Positions 60,350-64,000 of a stretch of DNA of 64,000 nt are shown piece by piece. The number at the start of each line of letters is the position of its first letter. Within the stretch, counting starts at the first letter, position 1. The stretch lies in contig NC_079481.1 in the NCBI RefSeq assembly GCF_026230105.1, forward strand, positions 29,915,489-29,979,488, written 5' to 3'. The stretch comes from Diorhabda sublineata (taxonomy: Eukaryota; Arthropoda; Insecta; Coleoptera; Chrysomelidae). The notes beneath the pieces are model-generated. The model ran no database searches. It was not told the origin of the DNA and saw only the letters and a list, made by a program, of their open reading frames with translations. The position numbers and the translations under genes are program-made.

Positions 60350-62409
60350 ATGGATCGCAATATACAAGCCGTTCAACACGGTCTGCCCGTATCGGTGCTC
60401 GATGCCGCTCACGCAAACGAATATTTCGAACAATTCGTCAACGCTACCAGCTTGAAAAACATTTTAGGTTATTATCGAGGTCTCATAGATTGCCTCCATT
60501 TGAGACCGAACGTATTCAATTTGTTTTATCCAAAATTGAAAGCTAATTTGGTTTCGTGGCGAGCTAAGGCGCTTTTGAAAAAGTTCGACGCTAGGGCGTC
60601 GCATAAATGTTATCAAAAAGGTAAATTGGCGGCTAACACCAAAGTTTTGGTGATAGGGGGAGGACCGTGCGGTATGAGGACTGCTATTGAAGCACAGCTG
60701 TTGGGTGCCAAAGTGGTAAGTTTACAGATTGTTCCCAATTTATATAAATCGCCATTTCCGATGCAACTTTGGCGCTCCGTACTTCGGAAACACGATTACG
60801 TGGCGCTTTACCGATTTTTTCCCTCGTAGTATGAAGCTTTGAGAATATTCTCCCCCTAATTTGAGTCCAATATTTTAATTATTTTACCCGGTACGATTTT
60901 TTGAACCGTACTATTTTTTTTTCAGATTTAACGCCCTATTTAAGGGCGGAATAATTATTTTATGAAAAAACGGAATCCTCCAGTCGATTTCTCGTACAAA
61001 AAAACCCTTTTTCCTAATGTTATATTACATTCTGAGAAAAAAAATTGATTCGTATACCCATAATTTATTATACTGCAACTTTGGCGCTCCGTATTTCAGA
61101 AACACGATTACGTGGCGCTTTCCCGATTTTTTCACTCGTAGTATGAAGCTTCGAGAATATTCTTCCGCTAATTTGAGTCCAATATTTTAATTATTTTACC
61201 CGGTACGATTTTTTGAACCGTACTATTTTTTTTTCAGATTTAACGCCCTATTCAAGGGCGGAATAATTATTTTATGAAAAAACGGAATCCTCCAGTCGAT
61301 TTCTCGTACAAAAAAACCCTTTTTCCTAATGTTATATTACATTCTGAGAAAAAAAATTGATTCGTATACCCATAATTTATTATACTGCAACTTTGGCGCT
61401 CCGTATTTCAGAAACACGATTACGTGGCGCTTTCCCGATTTTTTCACTCGTAGTATGAAGCTTCGAGAATATTCTTCCGCTAATTTGAGTCCAATATTTT
61501 AATTATTTTACCCGGTACGATTTTTTGAACCGTACTATTTTTTTTTTTTCAAATTTAACGCCCTATTTAAGGGCGGAATAATTATTTTATGAAAAAACGG
61601 AATCCTCCAGTCGATTTCTCGTACAAAAAAACCCTTTTTCCTAATGTTATATTACATTCTGAGAAAAAAAATTGATTCGTATACCCATAATTTATTATAC
61701 TGCAACTTTGGCGCTCCGTATTTCAGAAACACGATTACGTGGCGCTTTCCCGATTTTTTCACTCGTAGTATGAAGCTTCGAGAATATTCTTCCGCTAATT
61801 TGAGTCCAATATTTTAATTATTTTACCGTGTACGATTTTTTGAATAAAAGTTAATTTTTTTCTTCTTCTTTCTCTTTTATTTCGGTGCTATTACTTCAAT
61901 TAATGGTACTAAATATATTTACTAAGATTTTAGGACGAATCTAGTGAATAATTTCACTATTTTAGAAATTTTTTTCACTATAACTGATAATACAACTTTG
62001 ACGCCCTATACTTCAAAAATTTACCCTTGTTTCGCATTTCTGATTTTTTTTCTTATAAATCGAACTTTCTAGATTACCCCCATATAATATGAATTTAATT
62101 ATTTTGATCAGTATAATTTTTATACCCATTTTTATCTATTTCATTTGGTCGTATTTTATTTTTAGGTTGTAGTGGAAAAAAGGGACAGATTTTCAAGAAA
62201 TAACGTCCTGCATTTATGGCCTTTCGTGATAGAAGATCTGAGGATGCTCGGAGCGAAGAAATTTTTCGGAAAATTTTGCGCCGGGGCCATCGACCACGTC
62301 AGCATCAGGCAGTTGCAGTGCATTTTATTGAAAGTGGCCCTTCTTTTGGGAGTCGAAGTGCACACCGAAGTCAGTTTTGAGGCTCTAATAGAACCGAATG
62401 CTACAGACA
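60350..62409 (+). CDS. Mical: Mical flavoprotein monooxygenase, first two coding exons (partial)
   Basis: Exons are 60350-60715 (phase 0) and 62166-62409 (phase 1); the gene continues beyond the right edge. The 203 residues seen are the N-terminus of the FAD monooxygenase domain. The start is MDRNIQAVQHG, then the helical YRGLIDCLHLRP / LVSWRAKALLKKFD region, and the FAD-binding motif VLVIGGGPCGMRTAIEAQLL running over the exon junction into GAKVVVVEKRDRFSRNNVLH. LWPFVIEDLRMLGAKKFFGKF and HVSIRQLQCILLKVALLLGV follow. All of this agrees with the Mical family. Family knowledge: Mical oxidises methionines of F-actin and drives filament disassembly downstream of semaphorin-plexin signalling; calponin-homology, LIM and C-terminal domains should follow outside the window. 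ATG 60350 is preferred over in-frame upstream TTG codons because it gives the family N-terminus. Confidence 0.95.
60760..61855. repeat. 312-bp tandem repeat in Mical intron 1, 3.5 copies
   Basis: The phrase gcaactttggcgctccgta recurs at 60763, 61075, 61387 and 61702 (312, 312 and 315 bp). About half of each unit ('ctttggcgctccgtatttca', 'gaaacacgattacg', 'gatttttt', 'tttgagtccaatattttaatt', 'cgattttttgaac') aligns step by step with the 170-bp satellite monomer. The other half (cgccctatttaagggcgg, aaaaacggaatcctccagtc) is different. A looser relative lies at about 61985-62130. Confidence 0.9.
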
Positions 62410-62619
62410 GTGAGTAAAATATTTTTCGAAGGTTTTATAGTCACTTGGTACCAAATCTGGTACAACCGAAGGTTGATAATCGATATTCTATACTTTAGCG
62501 GGTTTCTCAATATTCCTGTGGACCATAAACGAAACTATGGTCCATGCTGTATATAATATTTGATTAAATTGATTCCATTTTATGTATTTCTACCCTTATA
62601 AAATGGAATGCGAAACTGA

Positions 62620-64000
62620 TTCCGAGTGTTTGAAACGTTCTTCTATATTTCATCAAGGATTTCATACTTGGAACCACTTGATATCTTTTGAATGTACTCG
62701 AAACTGCTTAGAGTACAAATCCGGCAAATATGGTGGGTGTTATGATCCTCCCAAGGTGTTTGGGTTCATATTTAAATTGGTTCCATGAGATCCTTTGATC
62801 TAATCATCATTCCTCAAGTCCCAGTTCGTCATCTAGAATATTTAATCGATAGTTTCTTACTGAAAAGTGCCTTGGAATCAATTCTGGACAAAAAGAAGGA
62901 TATAAGTTCCATACAAGGTATTCCGGTACACATTTTGAATGGTTTTATGAAGTTCATCGATTTAATTTTCATCCTTTAACTTCCAGCTTTATATTTACAA
63001 TGTTTTATCGACAGTTACATACTTAAAAATGTCTAAGGATCAAATCTGGCAAGTTTGGTGGTTATTTTGGTCCTCCCAAGTTGTTTGGGTTCATATTTAA
63101 ATTGGTTCCATGAGATCCTTTGATCTAATCATCATTCCTCAAGTCCCAGTTCGTCATCTAGAATATTTAATCGATAGTTTCTTACTGAAAAGTGCCTTGG
63201 AATCAATTCTGGACAAAAAGAAGGATATAAGTTCCGTACAAGGTATTCCGGTACACATTTTGAATGGTTTTAAGATATTCATCGATTTAATTTTCATCCT
63301 TTAACTTCCAGCTTTATATTTACAATGTTTTATCGACAGTTACATACTAAAAAATGTCTAAGGATCAAATCCTGCAAATATGGTGGGTGTTATGATCCTC
63401 CCAAGGTATTTGGGTCCATATTTCAATTGGTTCTCTGTAATTAATTGATTCAATTTCAAATATATGAATAGTACTGTACTTAAAAATATATAGGGATCGA
63501 ATCAGGCAAATTTAAAGGATATTACGGTTCATACAAGGTATTCGGAAACGTATTTCGAATGGTTCTTTGTCATTAATTGAGCTAATTTCAATTCTAAAAC
63601 TTCCAGTTCGATATGTAGCATCTTATATCAATAATTTCATACTTAGAAATACCTGGTGATCAAATCCGATATATATGGTGGATATTATGGCCCCCACAGG
63701 GTATTTAGGTTCATATTTCGAAAGATTATTTACCATTAATTAATTTTATTCTGTTTTTAAAACTTCCAGTTCGATATTTAGAATCTTATATCAATAATTT
63801 CGTACTTAGAAATACCTGGTAATCAAATCCGGTATATATGGTGGATATTATGGCCCCCATAGGGTATTTGGGTTCATATTTCGAAAGATTATTTCCCATT
63901 AATTGATTTTATTCTGTTTTTAAAACTTCCAGTTCGATATTTAGAATCTTATATCAATAATTTCGTACTTAGAAATACCTGGTGATCAAATCCGGTATAT
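62620..64000. repeat. ~162-bp satellite with a 325-bp dimer form in Mical intron 2, runs off the window
   Basis: Monomers share 'aaatc(c/t)ggcaaatatggtgg', 'tatttgggttcatattt' and 'cttccagttcgatatttaga'. Two dimeric copies beginning at 62787 and 63112 are nearly identical over 325 bp. Further right the spacing becomes about 162 bp (63663, 63825, 63988). The 64-residue open frames are artefacts. Confidence 0.92.

Noticed and set aside
60209..60433. 74-residue minus frame
   Set aside because: It spans the minisatellite end and the reverse of the Mical first exon.
1..64000. tRNA or rRNA genes, bacterial operons, viral genes
   Set aside because: I looked for tRNA-like clover arms, rRNA blocks and viral protein motifs by eye and saw none; a covariance-model search would be decisive for tRNAs.

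Overview
This window reads as AT-rich nuclear DNA from an insect. The evidence is spliced genes with GT-AG introns, insect-type families (carboxypeptidase D/silver, EF-hand rhomboids, an MBF2-family secreted protein, Mical), decayed mariner and non-LTR retrotransposon pieces, and very many tandem arrays. A beetle is my best guess, but that is inference from general character only. I see nothing prokaryotic or viral, and no CRISPR or defence system.

Layout. 1-2259: a tandem array in an intron, then the last coding exon of a phosphotyrosine adaptor that resembles insulin receptor substrate. 2431-8800: a large satellite with a variable 30-bp repeat nested inside each unit, followed by decayed relatives to about 11.7 kb. 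15597-17013 (-): an unrecognised four-exon gene for 129 residues. 18426-19143 (-): a Got1/GOLT1B vesicle-transport protein. 19591-35527 (+): a complete 18-exon carboxypeptidase D gene, sharing a short divergent promoter region with Got1. 36757-39816 (-) and 41400-44049 (+): two head-to-head EF-hand rhomboid protease paralogs with identical intron phases. 48851-54848 (-): a three-exon MBF2-like secreted protein. 60350-62409 (+): the first two coding exons of Mical, which runs off the right edge.

Several of these genes belong to membrane traffic and processing. Got1 acts in ER-Golgi transport, carboxypeptidase D trims peptides in the late secretory pathway, and rhomboids cleave membrane proteins. 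I see no evidence that they form one functional unit.

The most striking property is repeat content. At least eleven tandem arrays cover roughly a third of the window, and nearly all lie inside introns with exons intact. One ~170-bp monomer family recurs in four introns of three different genes. One array (271 bp) is built from a mariner transposase fragment, and another (316 bp) appears to derive from the splice-donor end of its own host intron. All gene models were joined by hand from splice signals and reading frame, so exon edges rest on frame continuity and family likeness, not on transcripts or searches.
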